A DNA stretch of 64,000 nt from the NCBI GenBank assembly GCA_027622655.1, contig JAQBYI010000003.1, forward strand, positions 1 to 64,000. The letters run 5' to 3'. Within the stretch, counting starts at the first letter, position 1; each line of letters begins with the position of its first letter. The notes below the pieces were generated by a model that worked only from the letters and a program-made list of their open reading frames with translations, had not been told where the DNA came from and did not search any database. A program made the translations under genes and the position numbers. This DNA is from Gemmatimonadota bacterium. GTDB taxonomy: Bacteria > Gemmatimonadota > Gemmatimonadetes > Gemmatimonadales > Gemmatimonadaceae. Positions 49,010 through 58,868 of this stretch are shown here, piece by piece.

Positions 49010-49897
49010 CTAGTATCCGCCCGGTCTGTACAACGTCGCCCCAGGTGCCGCAGTGCGCCCGCTCCCGGCCGTCTTCCAGGCGTCGTAGCGCATCTGGAGC
49101 GTCTTCACCGGGTTGGCGCTCTCCCCTCTCGTGATGTCGTTGTCCGTGGCGCTGATGTAGGCGAAGTACTTCCCGTCGTTGTGCGTCACGCCGATCGCAT
49201 CGTCCTTGTTGGCGATCGCTATGTACGCTACGTGCGAAGTCCTGTTGTCGCACGGCACGAACTCGAGCGGGTTGTTCGCGCAGTTGCAGCGCTTGTCGCC
49301 GCCGTTTTCATCCGCCGCCGTCATCGCCGCCATCACGTGATCGGCCATCGTGCCCGTCGCGCGCGTGAACGCCAGCGCGGCCTTGTGCACCACGTCGTAT
49401 CCAAGAAGCGTGTTGCCCTGCACCTGATAGAAGAAGTCGCCAACCTGCCCGCCGAAGAAGAGCGATGATTCCGAGTTGCCGCTGCCGTTGAACCCGGCCG
49501 CGTTGTTGCGCGCTGTAATCGTGGTCCCATTCGGGATGGCGAGAATTCCGAACTGGCGCCGCTCGATGTTCGGATCCTGTTTGAGCATTTCGAGGATCTG
49601 TTGTGGCGGCGTGCCTTTCCTCAGCTCGTTGTACACGAGCATCTGGTTCGCGCGCGTATTGTCGGCGCCGGCTTGGCAAGCAGCAACGCCGAAGCCCGGG
49701 ACGATGACGGCCTGCACGTCCATCAGGTCGCGCGCCGCGTTCGGTTGCCGGTTGGGAAACGCCGACTGACGCACGCAGGTCGCCGAAGCGATGATGACCT
49801 GACCCGTCCTGATGTCGATGGCGATGACCGACCAGGTGGCGAGTGCGGCCGAAGGCGCCAGCATTAGCGAGAGTATTGCGAGCACGAGTTTTCTCAT
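49010..49897 (-). CDS. Exported DUF1028-family protein
   Basis: From ATG 49897 the protein has 295 residues and a signal peptide (MRKLVLAILSLMLAPSAALA). The mature part begins 'TWSVIAIDIRTGQVIIASAT' and contains 'VPGFGVAACQAGADNTRANQ', the hallmark blocks of DUF1028, an Ntn-hydrolase-like fold often linked to peptidoglycan or peptide metabolism but without proven activity. Near the C-terminus four Cys occur (KRCNCANNPLEFVPCDN), perhaps forming disulfides. The upstream in-frame ATG (49915) adds only six residues. Followed by GNAT, preceded by a TfoX gene on the same strand. Confidence 0.9.
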   Translation of the reverse strand: MRKLVLAILSLMLAPSAALATWSVIAIDIRTGQVIIASATCVRQSAFPNRQPNAARDLMDVQAVIVPGFGVAACQAGADNTRANQMLVYNELRKGTPPQQILEMLKQDPNIERRQFGILAIPNGTTITARNNAAGFNGSGNSESSLFFGGQVGDFFYQVQGNTLLGYDVVHKAALAFTRATGTMADHVMAAMTAADENGGDKRCNCANNPLEFVPCDNRTSHVAYIAIANKDDAIGVTHNDGKYFAYISATDNDITRGESANPVKTLQMRYDAWKTAGSGRTAAPGATLYRPGGY

Positions 49898-49974
49898 CCC
49901 GGAATCTGGCAGCAACTGCCGCCGAGCGTCAGGGAGTGCTGTGAGTCGTCAAGCCGGCACAGCAGCTCCGTCCG

Positions 49975-50325
49975 TTACGCGGACGGGGAACCTCTGACGT
50001 AATCGATACTCATCGTCAACCAGCGTTTCAGGGCGATTGGATTCTCGACGATCGCCCGACTCAAGACGACGTACTCCTTTTTCACGGGTCCGTTGCGGAA
50101 GTAGCGGAGCCTCCGCGCTCGGCGCGCCTTGAGCAGAGCGGCTCGCTCTTCGTCGGGCAGCTTCACGGCGAAACCTGCGGGGGTCAGCGACGCGCATATC
50201 ATGCCGTTCACGTATAGAGCGGCGCCGCTGAAGAAGTGCTTGCACTCCGGCTTGGGATTTCCGCGTGCGCCAGTGGTCGCTTGGCCCACCGCATTCGACA
50301 GCCGTTCCAGATACGGACTCGCCAC
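49975..50325 (-). CDS. TfoX N-terminal domain protein
   Basis: The 116-residue protein matches the TfoX/Sxy N-terminal domain: 'PECKHFFSGAALYVNGMICA', then 'LTPAGFAVKLPDEERAALL' and the ending 'RYFRNGPVKKEYVVLSRAI'. In gamma-proteobacteria Sxy promotes competence, but stand-alone TfoX-N proteins are widespread and uncharacterised. It has no DNA-binding domain. Between its start and the PBP gene on the opposite strand lies only a DinB stub. Confidence 0.85.
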   Translation of the reverse strand: MASPYLERLSNAVGQATTGARGNPKPECKHFFSGAALYVNGMICASLTPAGFAVKLPDEERAALLKARRARRLRYFRNGPVKKEYVVLSRAIVENPIALKRWLTMSIDYVRGSPSA

Positions 50326-50473
50326 GTGCTACCTCCTCACTGTCGAGCCGGCTGAGAAGGGCTGGCACCTGATGCCGGCCGTTCAGTCGATCAGTTCGAG
50401 GGATGCAATAATGCGGCGGCTCGGCGGCGGCCACCATTGACACGGGCTGTCCTGCCGAGAATCAGCATCGCCG

Positions 50474-50599
50474 AGATCTGCTGGTTCATGCTCCACGACA
50501 CGATCCACCATCGCGGGCAGCTCTCCGTATACCTCCGCGCCATGGGCGCAAAGGTGCCTAGCATCTACGGACCGTCGGCGGACGAGCCCTGGATGTAGG
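50474..50599 (+). pseudogene. 3' stub of a DinB-like (DUF664) gene
   Basis: Forty codons ending in TAG (50597-50599) read 'WFMLHDTIHHRGQLSVYLRA' and 'MGAKVPSIYGPSADEPWM', the invariant C-terminal helix of the DinB/YfiT four-helix metal-binding family, including two of the usual His ligands. The N-terminal ~110 residues are absent; upstream DNA in this frame has no DinB features and leads into the divergent TfoX gene. No ribosome site or start is evident. The 350-bp gap between TfoX and the PBP gene holds nothing else that I can recognise. Confidence 0.7.
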
Positions 50600-50676
50600 C
50601 GCTCACGGCGCGCGAGCCGCGAAACCGTAATCCATCTGCCTCCGTAGGGTGTCTCAAGTCGAGGAGGGTCGTCGCC

Positions 50677-52794
50677 TTGAACCTTACTGGCATCAAATAT
50701 CGCGCGTCTGCCGCCATCTCGTGGCTCCGCGCACACGTCACGAGTCGCCGAGTCCTTCGCACGCTTTTCGCTGCGGCGGCGCTGGGAACGCTCGGCGTCA
50801 CGGGCGAGGCGATCGTGCGCGGACATCTCGTCCCGCCCGCCGAGCGCGCACCGAGTGCCATGTACACGCGGCCCGTTGCATGGGGCGGCGATGGCCGCGA
50901 TGGCCCGGTGGTCATCGGCTCCCTCAGTGCCGGCCTGAACGAGAGACGCGTTCCCGTCGCGCTGCGCGACGTCCCGCAACACCTGATCGACGCCGTGCTT
51001 GCTGTCGAAGACCAGCGCTTCTACGAACACCACGGACTCGACCCGCTCCGCATCGCGGGCGCGCTGGCCGCGAACGTCAGGGCTGGAGGCGTTTCCGAGG
51101 GCGGCAGCACGATCACGCAGCAGATCGCAAAGAACCTCTTCCTGTCGGCGAGCCGCACTCCGCTCCGCAAGGTTCGCGACGCGGCGCTCGCGACAGCGCT
51201 GGAGCTGCGCCACACGAAGGGGGAGATCCTCGAGGCGTATCTCAACGAGATCTACCTCGGCCGGGAAGGCGCGGCGGCGATCCACGGCGTGGGCGCAGCA
51301 TCGCGCTATTACTTCGGGAAACCGGTGGGCCGCATATCGCTCGCCGAATCGGCGCTGCTCGCCGGAATGATTCGAGCGCCCAACCGGTTGGCGCCCACTC
51401 GTCACGCCGCCGGCGCACGCACGCGACGTGACCTCGTGCTCGGGCTGATGCTCGCGCAGCAGCGCATCGATTCGGCCGAGGCGGCGCGCGCCAAGCGCGT
51501 GCGCGTCTCGACGCGCAGCCATCCCGCGACGTCCATCGACGCGCGGTACTTCCGCGACTTCGTTGCAAGGTCCGGGGGCAACGGAGTTCCTGCGCGCGGC
51601 GCGGCGGTCTACACGACGCTCGATGCTGCGTTGCAGCGGAGTGCCTAACGGGCGGTCGTGCGCGGGCTCGGCCGCCTCGGGCGTCCCGGGGCACAGGCGG
51701 CGCTCGTCGCGATCGACCCGCGCACGGGCGACGTGATCGCGATGGTAGGCGGCGGGAACTACGGCAAGTCGCAGTTCAATCGCGCAACCGACGCCCGTCG
51801 GCAGCCGGGCAGCGCGTTCAAGCCGCTGGTCGCGCTCGCAGCGCTCGAAGCCGACGATCGCGAAGCGCCCGCGTTTACGCTCGCGTCCATCGTTCGCGAC
51901 GAGCCGCTGAGCGTGACGACTCCGCAGGGTATCTGGCAGCCGGTGGATTATGATGGCAACTACCGCGGTCAGGTGACATTCCGCGAGGCGCTCGAGCAGT
52001 CGCTCAATGTCCCGTTCGCGCGCATCGGGCTCGCGATCGGGCCCGAGCGCGTCGTCTCCACGGCGCGGCGGCTCGGCATCACGGGCACCCTTCACGCAGT
52101 GCCGAGCATCGCGCTCGGCAGCAGTGAGGTGACGTTGCTCGAGCTGGCGCGCGCGTACGGCGTCCTTGCGACCGCGGGCAAACTCGCCGCGACTCGCACC
52201 GTCGTCGGGCTGCGCGACGCCGGTGGCGCCACGCACGACACGTCCGTGCCGAACGTCACGCAGGTCGCCAATCCGGCCGCCACGTTCCTCGTCACGTCGG
52301 CGCTGATGGGCGCGGTGCAGCACGGCACCGGCCGCGCGCTTGGCGCGGAGGGGCTGTACGGCGACATCGCCGGAAAGACCGGAACGTCCAACGACTGGCG
52401 CGATGCGTGGTTTATTGCGTATTCGCCGGAGATCGTCGTCGGCGCGTGGGTCGGCTACGACGACGGGACGTCGCTGCGCATGAGCGGCGCCTCGGCGGCG
52501 CTGCCGATCGTGGCCGAGTTCTTTTCCAGCGCCAGCGTCTCCGGAGAGCGGTTCGATGTTCCGGACGGAATCGAGCGCGGCTACACGTCGACCGGCGGCT
52601 GGGGAGGGTGCGGCGAGAGCGAGTACTTCCTCGCGGGCACGGCGCCGGCGTCGGGCGGGTGCGGGTTTCGCGCGTTTGCGGGCAGCGCGTTCGAGGGACT
52701 CAGTGAGTTCAAGGACGCGCTCCGCCGAATGATCGTTGACCGCATGCGCGAGGAACGCGAGTCACGACGCCCTCGGCGCGGGGGACGGCGCTAG
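50677..52794 (+). pseudogene. Class A penicillin-binding protein with an internal stop codon
   Basis: One frame holds a complete bifunctional PBP interrupted by TAA at 51646-51648 (codon 324). The first part starts at TTG 50677 with a GAGGAGG ribosome site, has an N-terminal helix, and the GT51 glycosyltransferase domain with Glu111 in 'AVEDQRFYEHHG' and 'GGSTITQQIAKNLF'. The second part has the transpeptidase motifs Ser379-x-x-Lys in 'QPGSAFKPL', 'EQSLNVPFAR' (SxN) and Lys567-Thr-Gly in 'GKTGTSND'. The stop sits in the linker; a G-to-T change of GAA would explain it. It could also be a sequencing error. With the stop, only a glycosyltransferase fragment is made. Confidence 0.88.
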
Positions 52795-52988
52795 ACGTCC
52801 TGCGACCTAACGGAGTTGCGTTTCTGCAACGCGCCGTGCCATGGCATCCTCGGGCCGGGAGGCACCGGCCGACCGATCGCCTGGACATAACGGCCACATA
52901 ACGGCGCCGAACGCGACGGTTGCTTGAGTCCGCGCTGACGCCAGTGCCACGCCGGTGCCGGCGCGTCGAACCCAATCCCAACGCCCCC

Positions 52989-54191
52989 GTGTCCAACATC
53001 ACTCGCGCCCTCCGGCTGTCGCTCGCTTCCATCTTCGTGATAAGCATTGCCGCGTGCAGTGGCGGTGGCGCGGCCGACTCACCGACCGGGCCATCAGGCA
53101 ACAACGACAACGGAAGTGGAGGTTCGCTCACCATCGCATCGGTGACGGTCTCGCCGAACGCGGGCTCGGTCCTCGCCGGAAGCACGAGGCAGTTCACGGC
53201 GACGGCGCGCGACGCGTCAGGAAACACGCTCGCGGGGCAGGCGTACACGTGGTCAGTATCGCCGGCCAGCGTGGCCACCGTGAGCTCGGCGGGTCTCGTG
53301 ACCGGAGTTTCTGCGGGCGCGGCTACGCTCACGGTGAAGTCGGCCGCCGATCCGACGAAGTCGAGCACCGCCACGCTGATCGTCTCCACTCCGCCGTCCG
53401 GCAGTGGTACCGTCCTCGTCAGCGGCGTCACCGTGTCGGGAATCTCCGGGGCATTGGGCCAGACGCGGCTGTACCGCGTTGATGTGCCGACTGGTGCGAC
53501 CAAGCTCGACGTTCAGACGACCGGAGGCACGGGCGACATCGACATCTACGTGCGGGCGGGTCAGTCACCGACGACCACGACGTACGACTGCATTTCAGGA
53601 AACGTCGACTCGAACGAACGATGCGAGATGGCGAATCCATCGGCGGGCACGTGGTATATCCTCATGAACGGATTCACGACCTACAGCGGCGTGACAGTCA
53701 CGGCAACGGTAACAGTCCCGTCCACCTCGGCTACCTATGTCGGCGCGTTCACGACGCCGCCGTACCGCGTGTTCGGCACTTCGTCGCTGACGGGCGCCGT
53801 GTGCAACTTCGATGTCACCTGGTCCGCCGCGACGGTTCGCCTGACCTACTCGGCAACATCTCCGGGCGGAGCGGCCACAATCCAGGTTACGGGGCGGCGG
53901 ATCTCAACGCCGGTGACGTCCACCGCCACCGGCCCTGGCGGCACGTCGAACTGCACGCCGGGCGACGACACGCAGGGCGGGACGGCGTCGTTTGCATCAT
54001 CGCTCCCCCAGGTGAACACGTCGGTCGCGTACAGTGTCTACGGCAACTCGGCGGTCACGGAGACCGCCGCGCTCGTCGGCACCGCCGACGCCGGGCAGAC
54101 AACAATCAACGGTACGCTCACCTTCACCTACACGGGATCCGGTCGAGGCGGCGTGATTGGTTCAACGACCGTCACGCTTACGCGCCAGTAG
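52989..54191 (+). CDS. Surface lipoprotein with Ig-like (BIG2) and pre-peptidase C-terminal domains
   Basis: A GTG at 52989 gives 400 residues with a lipoprotein leader (LRLSLASIFVISIAAC). After a Gly/Asn/Ser linker, residues ~50-130 form a bacterial Ig-like domain ('VTVSPNAGSVLAGSTRQFTA', 'WSVSPASVATVSSAGLVTGV'). Residues ~150-240 form a pre-peptidase C-terminal domain ('GQTRLYRVDVPTGATKLDVQ', 'DIDIYVRAGQSP', 'AGTWYILMNGF'). The last ~150 residues are beta-rich and unassigned. Likely an outer-membrane or surface protein for adhesion or carbohydrate binding. No enzyme domain is fused. A TTG at 52920 is an alternative start but lacks the leader position. Confidence 0.8.
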   Translation: MSNITRALRLSLASIFVISIAACSGGGAADSPTGPSGNNDNGSGGSLTIASVTVSPNAGSVLAGSTRQFTATARDASGNTLAGQAYTWSVSPASVATVSSAGLVTGVSAGAATLTVKSAADPTKSSTATLIVSTPPSGSGTVLVSGVTVSGISGALGQTRLYRVDVPTGATKLDVQTTGGTGDIDIYVRAGQSPTTTTYDCISGNVDSNERCEMANPSAGTWYILMNGFTTYSGVTVTATVTVPSTSATYVGAFTTPPYRVFGTSSLTGAVCNFDVTWSAATVRLTYSATSPGGAATIQVTGRRISTPVTSTATGPGGTSNCTPGDDTQGGTASFASSLPQVNTSVAYSVYGNSAVTETAALVGTADAGQTTINGTLTFTYTGSGRGGVIGSTTVTLTRQ

Positions 54192-54256
54192 TGGCGGGCT
54201 GAATGAACGCGCTATCGGTCCATGACGGGGAGACATGCCGCCATCGTGCGACTCAA

Positions 54257-57200
54257 TCACGGAATCCCCGCCGCCGTGTTCGGCCGGTTCGCCGTTCCGG
54301 CCACCGGCTCCGTCTTTCGCTGGCGCGGGTACGTCTCGTCCATCGTATCGCCGTCGTAGAGCCGCCCGTTCTTCATCACCATCCGCACCGTGTTCGTGTT
54401 GCGGATGTTCTCGAGTGGATTCCCGTCGAGCACCACGAAGTCGGCGAGCTTCCCGGCTTCGAGCGACCCGAGATCCATTGAAAGGCCGATCGCCTGCGCA
54501 CCGAAGATCGTCGCGCATCGGAGCACGTCGAGGTTCGACATCCCGCCGCTCGCCAGCATCCACATCTCCCAGTGGTAGCCGAGCCCCTGCAACTGTCCGT
54601 GGCTGCCCACGCCGACAAGTCCGCCCGCCTTCACGATGTCGTTCGCACCTTTGGCGATCTTGTCGAATGAATACTCGTCCTTCGCGTACCAGCCGGCATC
54701 ATTGCCGCCGCCCCGCTGGCCACGAACGCGCCGTCTGGACTTGCCCGCCAGCTCCTGATACGGCGTGAAGCGTTGTAGCTTCGCGTCGCCATACACGTTC
54801 TCCGTGGCGTACCAGTAGTTCTCGCCGAACGGCCCATTGTATGCAACGATCAGCGTCGGTGTATACGCGATGCCGCTCTGCGCGAAGAGCGCGGTGACGT
54901 CCTTGTAGAACGGGAACAACGGAATCGAGTGTTCCTGCCCCGGATACCCGTCGATCGCCATCGTCATGTCATAGCGAGTGTCGAGTGCGCCCTCAGTAGT
55001 CGGCATGATGTTCTGCTCGCGCGCAGCCGTAAGTATCCACTGCCGCTGCTGCCGGTTTCCGCCGATGTACATCTTGAGCGTCTTCGTGTCGTAGTACTCG
55101 CTGTAGCGCTTCATCACGCGGCGCGCGTGCTCCTGATCCTTGATCTCGTCGCCGATGGCGGGCTGGTAGACGCCGGAGAAGAGGCCGGGACCGGTCGAAT
55201 AAATGCGCGGACCGATCGCCTGCCCTGCGGTGACGAGGTCTTCATAGGACAGGACATCGGTAGATCCCGTCTGCGGATCACGCGTGGTGGTCACCCCGTA
55301 CGCCATGTTCGCCAGGTAGCTCCAAGGCTGCTGGTGTATTCCGCTCCGGAGTCCCAGGTGCGCGTGCGTGTCGATGAATCCGGGGACGATCGTCTTGCCG
55401 CGTACGTCGAATACCTTGGCCCCCGACGGAATCTGGACTGAGCCGCGCCGGCCAACCGCTACGATGCGATTGTTGCGCACCACGATGTCGCCGTTCTGGA
55501 TGACCTCGTCGCCCTTCATCGTCACGATACGCGCCCCGCGGAACACTGCAGTGCCCTGCGGAATGTCCCGCTGCGCGCGCAGGATAATTCGCGTTTCCAC
55601 CGGCTCGTACCGCGATGTCCGTCGTGCCGCCGTGTCACCGGCTGCTGGTGCTGGAGTTGGCGCAGCCGCTGGCGCAGCCGCTGGCGCAGCAGCCAGAGCC
55701 GCGGCCACGGAGTCATCCACCTGGCGCGCACGGTCGAGGTCGTACACGAAGTGCGAGTTGCCGATTGAGAAATGCACGCGCCTTCCATCGGCGCTCCATG
55801 CCGGAAACTGGCCACCTACCTCGGTGATCCGTCGCGTCGGCACTTCCGCGGCCTCCGGCGTGGCGAGATTGATCGTCGGTGCATCGCCCGTCTCGATCAA
55901 CGGCACCACGAAGAGGTCGTTGGCGACCTGTACGAGGATGTTGTTGCCCGTCGGTGCAAGCTTTGCGGCCAGCGCCGACGATGCCGCAGTTGCCTCGGGC
56001 CCGCGGGCACCGGTGATCTTCAGGTGCGTCCGTTCATCTGTGCCGTCCCAGCGAATCGAAACCAGCCCCGTACCGCCACCATACATATAGATGCGATTCG
56101 AGTCCGTTGCGAAATGCGGATTCGAACGCCCGTTCGACGGCGCGATCAGCGTTGCCGCCCCGCCCGTCGCGGGCACCCACACCAGCTCGGCGGCACCGTT
56201 GAAGCCACCTTCCTCCAGCGCAGGTTGCGCTGGCGCGCGAACGAGCACGATGCGGCGGTCGTCGATCGACCAGGCCGGCTGCGTGTACATCGCGCGGGAC
56301 TGGGTCACGCGCACCGGAGTGCCACCAGTCGCAGGCACCGTGTAGAGCTGGCCGCCTTCCTTCGTCCACGAGACGAACGCAATGGAGCTTCCACTGTGCG
56401 ACCACGCCGGCTGCGCTTCCGTCGCGTCGGCCGTACTCACGCGCCGCGGCGTGCCAGACGGGTAGTCCATCACGTAGAGCTTGTCCATTGATACGAACGC
56501 GACCTGCAGCCCGTTCGGCGACGGCACGGCGTCGCGAATCTGCCGCACGACGAACTCGGCGGAGTCGCTCACGCGATAGTTGAACGCGAGCTTGGGGCCG
56601 AGTTCCACCTGCGTCTGCACGCGGAACGGGATCTGGGTCTGCGCCGTGCCATCCACCGGCACGCGCCAGATCTTGCCACCGTACGACATGATCAGCGCGC
56701 GCGAGTCCGGCATGAACGAGTAGCCGGGCAGCGCATCGAGCGACGCAACCGACTCTTGCTCATCGCGCTGCACCGGGAAGGCGAGCCAACGCTCGTCGGT
56801 GGTTTCGAGGTCTCGGATACGGATTCCGGTCTGCGCTTCGTACCTGGATCCGTACGCGAGATACTTGCCATCGGGCGAGAGCGCTGGACGAATCGCTCCA
56901 CCTAGCACGTTGGCGCGTGTCTCGCGCCGCGCAGTCTGCCGGTCGAACGTCACCAGCGTGTATTGCGGCAAAGCCGCGTTGTATTCCCACGCGCCGAACC
57001 GCTGGGCGAACCAGATGTAGCGGTCGTCCTTGCCGAAGGCCGCGCCGATCAGGCTAAGCGGGTCGGCCCCGTTGAGAGGCGACGGATCGCGAACCAGTTG
57101 GACGCCGCTGCCCCCGTCCTTGTGGTAAATCCACGGCTTTGACGGGCCGATCGGCGCGGCCGCGCGCGATGCCACGATATAGAGACCGTCCGGCGTCCAC

Positions 57201-57631
57201 TCGGGCGACCGGTATCGCGCTGTTTTCCCCTTCGTAATCAGCTTGGTGGCCTTCGTCGCGACGTCGATCGTCCAGACGTTGTCGCCGCCGTCGCGGTCGG
57301 ACGTGAACACAACGAGCTTGCCGTCAGGCGAAAAGCGCGGCTGCGCGTCGTAGGCCATTCCCTTGGTGAGCTGCGCGGCCGTACCGCCCTCGATGGGCAT
57401 CGTGTAGAGGTCGCCGAGCAGGTCGAAGACGATCGTGCGTCCGTCGGGGCTAACGTCAAGTGAAATCCACGACCCTTCGTCGGTGTCGAGATCGATCGTG
57501 CGGGTGGGCACGATCGGAAGATCCGGCTTGGCGGCGGCGTTCTGGGCTGGCGCGGCCGGCGCAACCTGCGCTCGCACGGAAGTAGCGGCAAGCGTGAGCG
57601 CGAAGGCGGCGAGAACTGGCTTTAGACGCAT
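54257..57631 (-). CDS. Exported TolB-type propeller / amidohydrolase fusion
   Basis: The 1124-residue protein has a signal peptide (MRLKPVLAAFALTLAATSVR). Residues ~40-630 are a WD40/TolB-like propeller with repeated 'SPDGRTIVF' and 'QPAWSHSGSSIAFVSW' strands. After an Ala/Pro linker containing a 12-bp repeat, residues ~690-1100 form an amidohydrolase: metal ligands in 'GFIDTHAHLGLRSG', the subgroup block 'GVGSHGQLQGLGYHWEMWML', and the C-terminal 'LADFVVLDGNPLENI'. This architecture is frequent in Gemmatimonadota and Bacteroidota. It probably hydrolyses peptides or cyclic amides in the periplasm. The final Asp position of the family differs, so metal chemistry may vary. Confidence 0.93.
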   Translation of the reverse strand: MRLKPVLAAFALTLAATSVRAQVAPAAPAQNAAAKPDLPIVPTRTIDLDTDEGSWISLDVSPDGRTIVFDLLGDLYTMPIEGGTAAQLTKGMAYDAQPRFSPDGKLVVFTSDRDGGDNVWTIDVATKATKLITKGKTARYRSPEWTPDGLYIVASRAAAPIGPSKPWIYHKDGGSGVQLVRDPSPLNGADPLSLIGAAFGKDDRYIWFAQRFGAWEYNAALPQYTLVTFDRQTARRETRANVLGGAIRPALSPDGKYLAYGSRYEAQTGIRIRDLETTDERWLAFPVQRDEQESVASLDALPGYSFMPDSRALIMSYGGKIWRVPVDGTAQTQIPFRVQTQVELGPKLAFNYRVSDSAEFVVRQIRDAVPSPNGLQVAFVSMDKLYVMDYPSGTPRRVSTADATEAQPAWSHSGSSIAFVSWTKEGGQLYTVPATGGTPVRVTQSRAMYTQPAWSIDDRRIVLVRAPAQPALEEGGFNGAAELVWVPATGGAATLIAPSNGRSNPHFATDSNRIYMYGGGTGLVSIRWDGTDERTHLKITGARGPEATAASSALAAKLAPTGNNILVQVANDLFVVPLIETGDAPTINLATPEAAEVPTRRITEVGGQFPAWSADGRRVHFSIGNSHFVYDLDRARQVDDSVAAALAAAPAAAPAAAPTPAPAAGDTAARRTSRYEPVETRIILRAQRDIPQGTAVFRGARIVTMKGDEVIQNGDIVVRNNRIVAVGRRGSVQIPSGAKVFDVRGKTIVPGFIDTHAHLGLRSGIHQQPWSYLANMAYGVTTTRDPQTGSTDVLSYEDLVTAGQAIGPRIYSTGPGLFSGVYQPAIGDEIKDQEHARRVMKRYSEYYDTKTLKMYIGGNRQQRQWILTAAREQNIMPTTEGALDTRYDMTMAIDGYPGQEHSIPLFPFYKDVTALFAQSGIAYTPTLIVAYNGPFGENYWYATENVYGDAKLQRFTPYQELAGKSRRRVRGQRGGGNDAGWYAKDEYSFDKIAKGANDIVKAGGLVGVGSHGQLQGLGYHWEMWMLASGGMSNLDVLRCATIFGAQAIGLSMDLGSLEAGKLADFVVLDGNPLENIRNTNTVRMVMKNGRLYDGDTMDETYPRQRKTEPVAGTANRPNTAAGIP
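55657..55692 (-). repeat. 12-bp tandem repeat in the linker of the propeller/amidohydrolase
   Basis: Three near-identical units (TTGGCGCAGCCG, CTGGCGCAGCCG, CTGGCGCAGCAG) lie at 55657-55668, 55669-55680 and 55681-55692. On the coding strand they encode an Ala-Ala-Ala-Pro repeat that forms the flexible linker between the two domains. Confidence 0.85.
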
Positions 57632-57699
57632 ATGTGTTGGGAAGGTGAGACCAACAATATGCTATGTGCCGTCGCGGCCCACCCGGGTTGGCCCGACTC

Positions 57700-58857
57700 T
57701 CAAGGCCCGCCGGCAACCGGCTTGAGCCAGCCGTATTCCCATGTCCAGGGCATCGCTGTCTCGCCGAGTATGGCTCGGGTCAGGTCTCGGTAGATGCGCT
57801 CGGCCCGCCCGTCGTTCGAGAGCAGGACCAGGCAGCGCTTCTGACTCTCGACACAGATTACCATGTTCCCGGTCCAGTCGTTGTGCCCGCCCTTGAACCA
57901 CATCGCACCGCGCGCATCCTGAAACGTGACCAATCCCAGACCGGCCGCCAGACCGATGGTCGTGTTTGCAGGATTGGTGTCGGGCACGAGTGTCGGGAAC
58001 TGATGGACCGACGTGATCGCGACCTGCGGGCGCATCATCTCTGCGCGCGAACCGGAGGTCAGCCCGTCGCCCCGCACGACGCCGGCCCAAAGCCGCGCCT
58101 GATCATCGATATCCGTGTCCATGGAGCCGGCCGCGCTCACGCCCGACCGCTCATCGTGCGGTTCGGGAGTGCCGTCGATCCGGAACCCGTCAGCCAGATT
58201 AGCCCGGAAGTCCGGCCGCCATTGCATGCTCGTTCGGGTCATGCCGAACCGATCGAACACGCGGGTCTGCATCTCGCGCCCGACATCGAGGCCCAGGGCT
58301 TCCTCAAGTACCAGTTGGGCGATGTAGAAGCCCTCTCCGGAATAGCCGTAGCGTGTGCCGGGATCATAGTGAAAGCGCAGCTTTCCGTCGTCCTCAAGCC
58401 ACCGGAAGTTAGCGAACCCAGTTGTGTGAGTGAGCAGGATCCGCATCGTCAGCGCTCTCCATCGCGCTTCGCCTGCCAGATCGTGATAGTCGTCGTACTC
58501 CGGCAGAGGGCCCGGGAGCAGGTCCGCGATTGACGCGTCGAGATTCAGTCGCCCTTCATCCACCAGTTGCATGACCAGGTACGTGAAAGCGGTCTTGGTC
58601 AGCGACGCGCCGTACATAATGGTCTGCGTTGTAAGCGGATCGCGCGCGGCGTTTCGAATCCCGTACGCCGCCACATGAACCACCGCGCCGCCATCGATAA
58701 CGGCGAGAGCTAATCCTTCGACGTTCTCGTTTTGCATCAGAGCGCGAACTGTGCTGTCGATGGCGGTGGCAGCTGGCACGGGATCGACGACGGATCGCGT
58801 TTCGCAGCCGCCAAGCAGAAGGACCGCGAGGGACACACCGAGGAGAGGTCGGAGCAT
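57700..58857 (-). CDS. Class C beta-lactamase-like serine hydrolase, lipoprotein
   Basis: From ATG 58857 the protein has 385 residues with a lipoprotein leader (MLRPLLGVSLAVLLLGGC). It belongs to the beta-lactamase/PBP-related serine hydrolases: catalytic Ser-x-x-Lys in 'GASLTKTAFTYLV' and the Tyr motif in 'YGYSGEGFYIAQLV', with the third-motif region around 'WFKGGHNDWTGNMVI' (His-Asn instead of Lys-Thr-Gly). Such proteins act as esterases, D-aminopeptidases or weak beta-lactamases. It starts 11 bp after the methyltransferase gene ends and is probably co-transcribed with it. Substrate unknown. Confidence 0.9.
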   Translation of the reverse strand: MLRPLLGVSLAVLLLGGCETRSVVDPVPAATAIDSTVRALMQNENVEGLALAVIDGGAVVHVAAYGIRNAARDPLTTQTIMYGASLTKTAFTYLVMQLVDEGRLNLDASIADLLPGPLPEYDDYHDLAGEARWRALTMRILLTHTTGFANFRWLEDDGKLRFHYDPGTRYGYSGEGFYIAQLVLEEALGLDVGREMQTRVFDRFGMTRTSMQWRPDFRANLADGFRIDGTPEPHDERSGVSAAGSMDTDIDDQARLWAGVVRGDGLTSGSRAEMMRPQVAITSVHQFPTLVPDTNPANTTIGLAAGLGLVTFQDARGAMWFKGGHNDWTGNMVICVESQKRCLVLLSNDGRAERIYRDLTRAILGETAMPWTWEYGWLKPVAGGP

Positions 58858-58868
58858 CGTCCTACCCG

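Noticed and set aside
50383-52323. 646-codon minus-strand frame opposite the PBP
   Set aside because: Arg/Asp-rich shadow sequence; the plus strand carries all PBP motifs.
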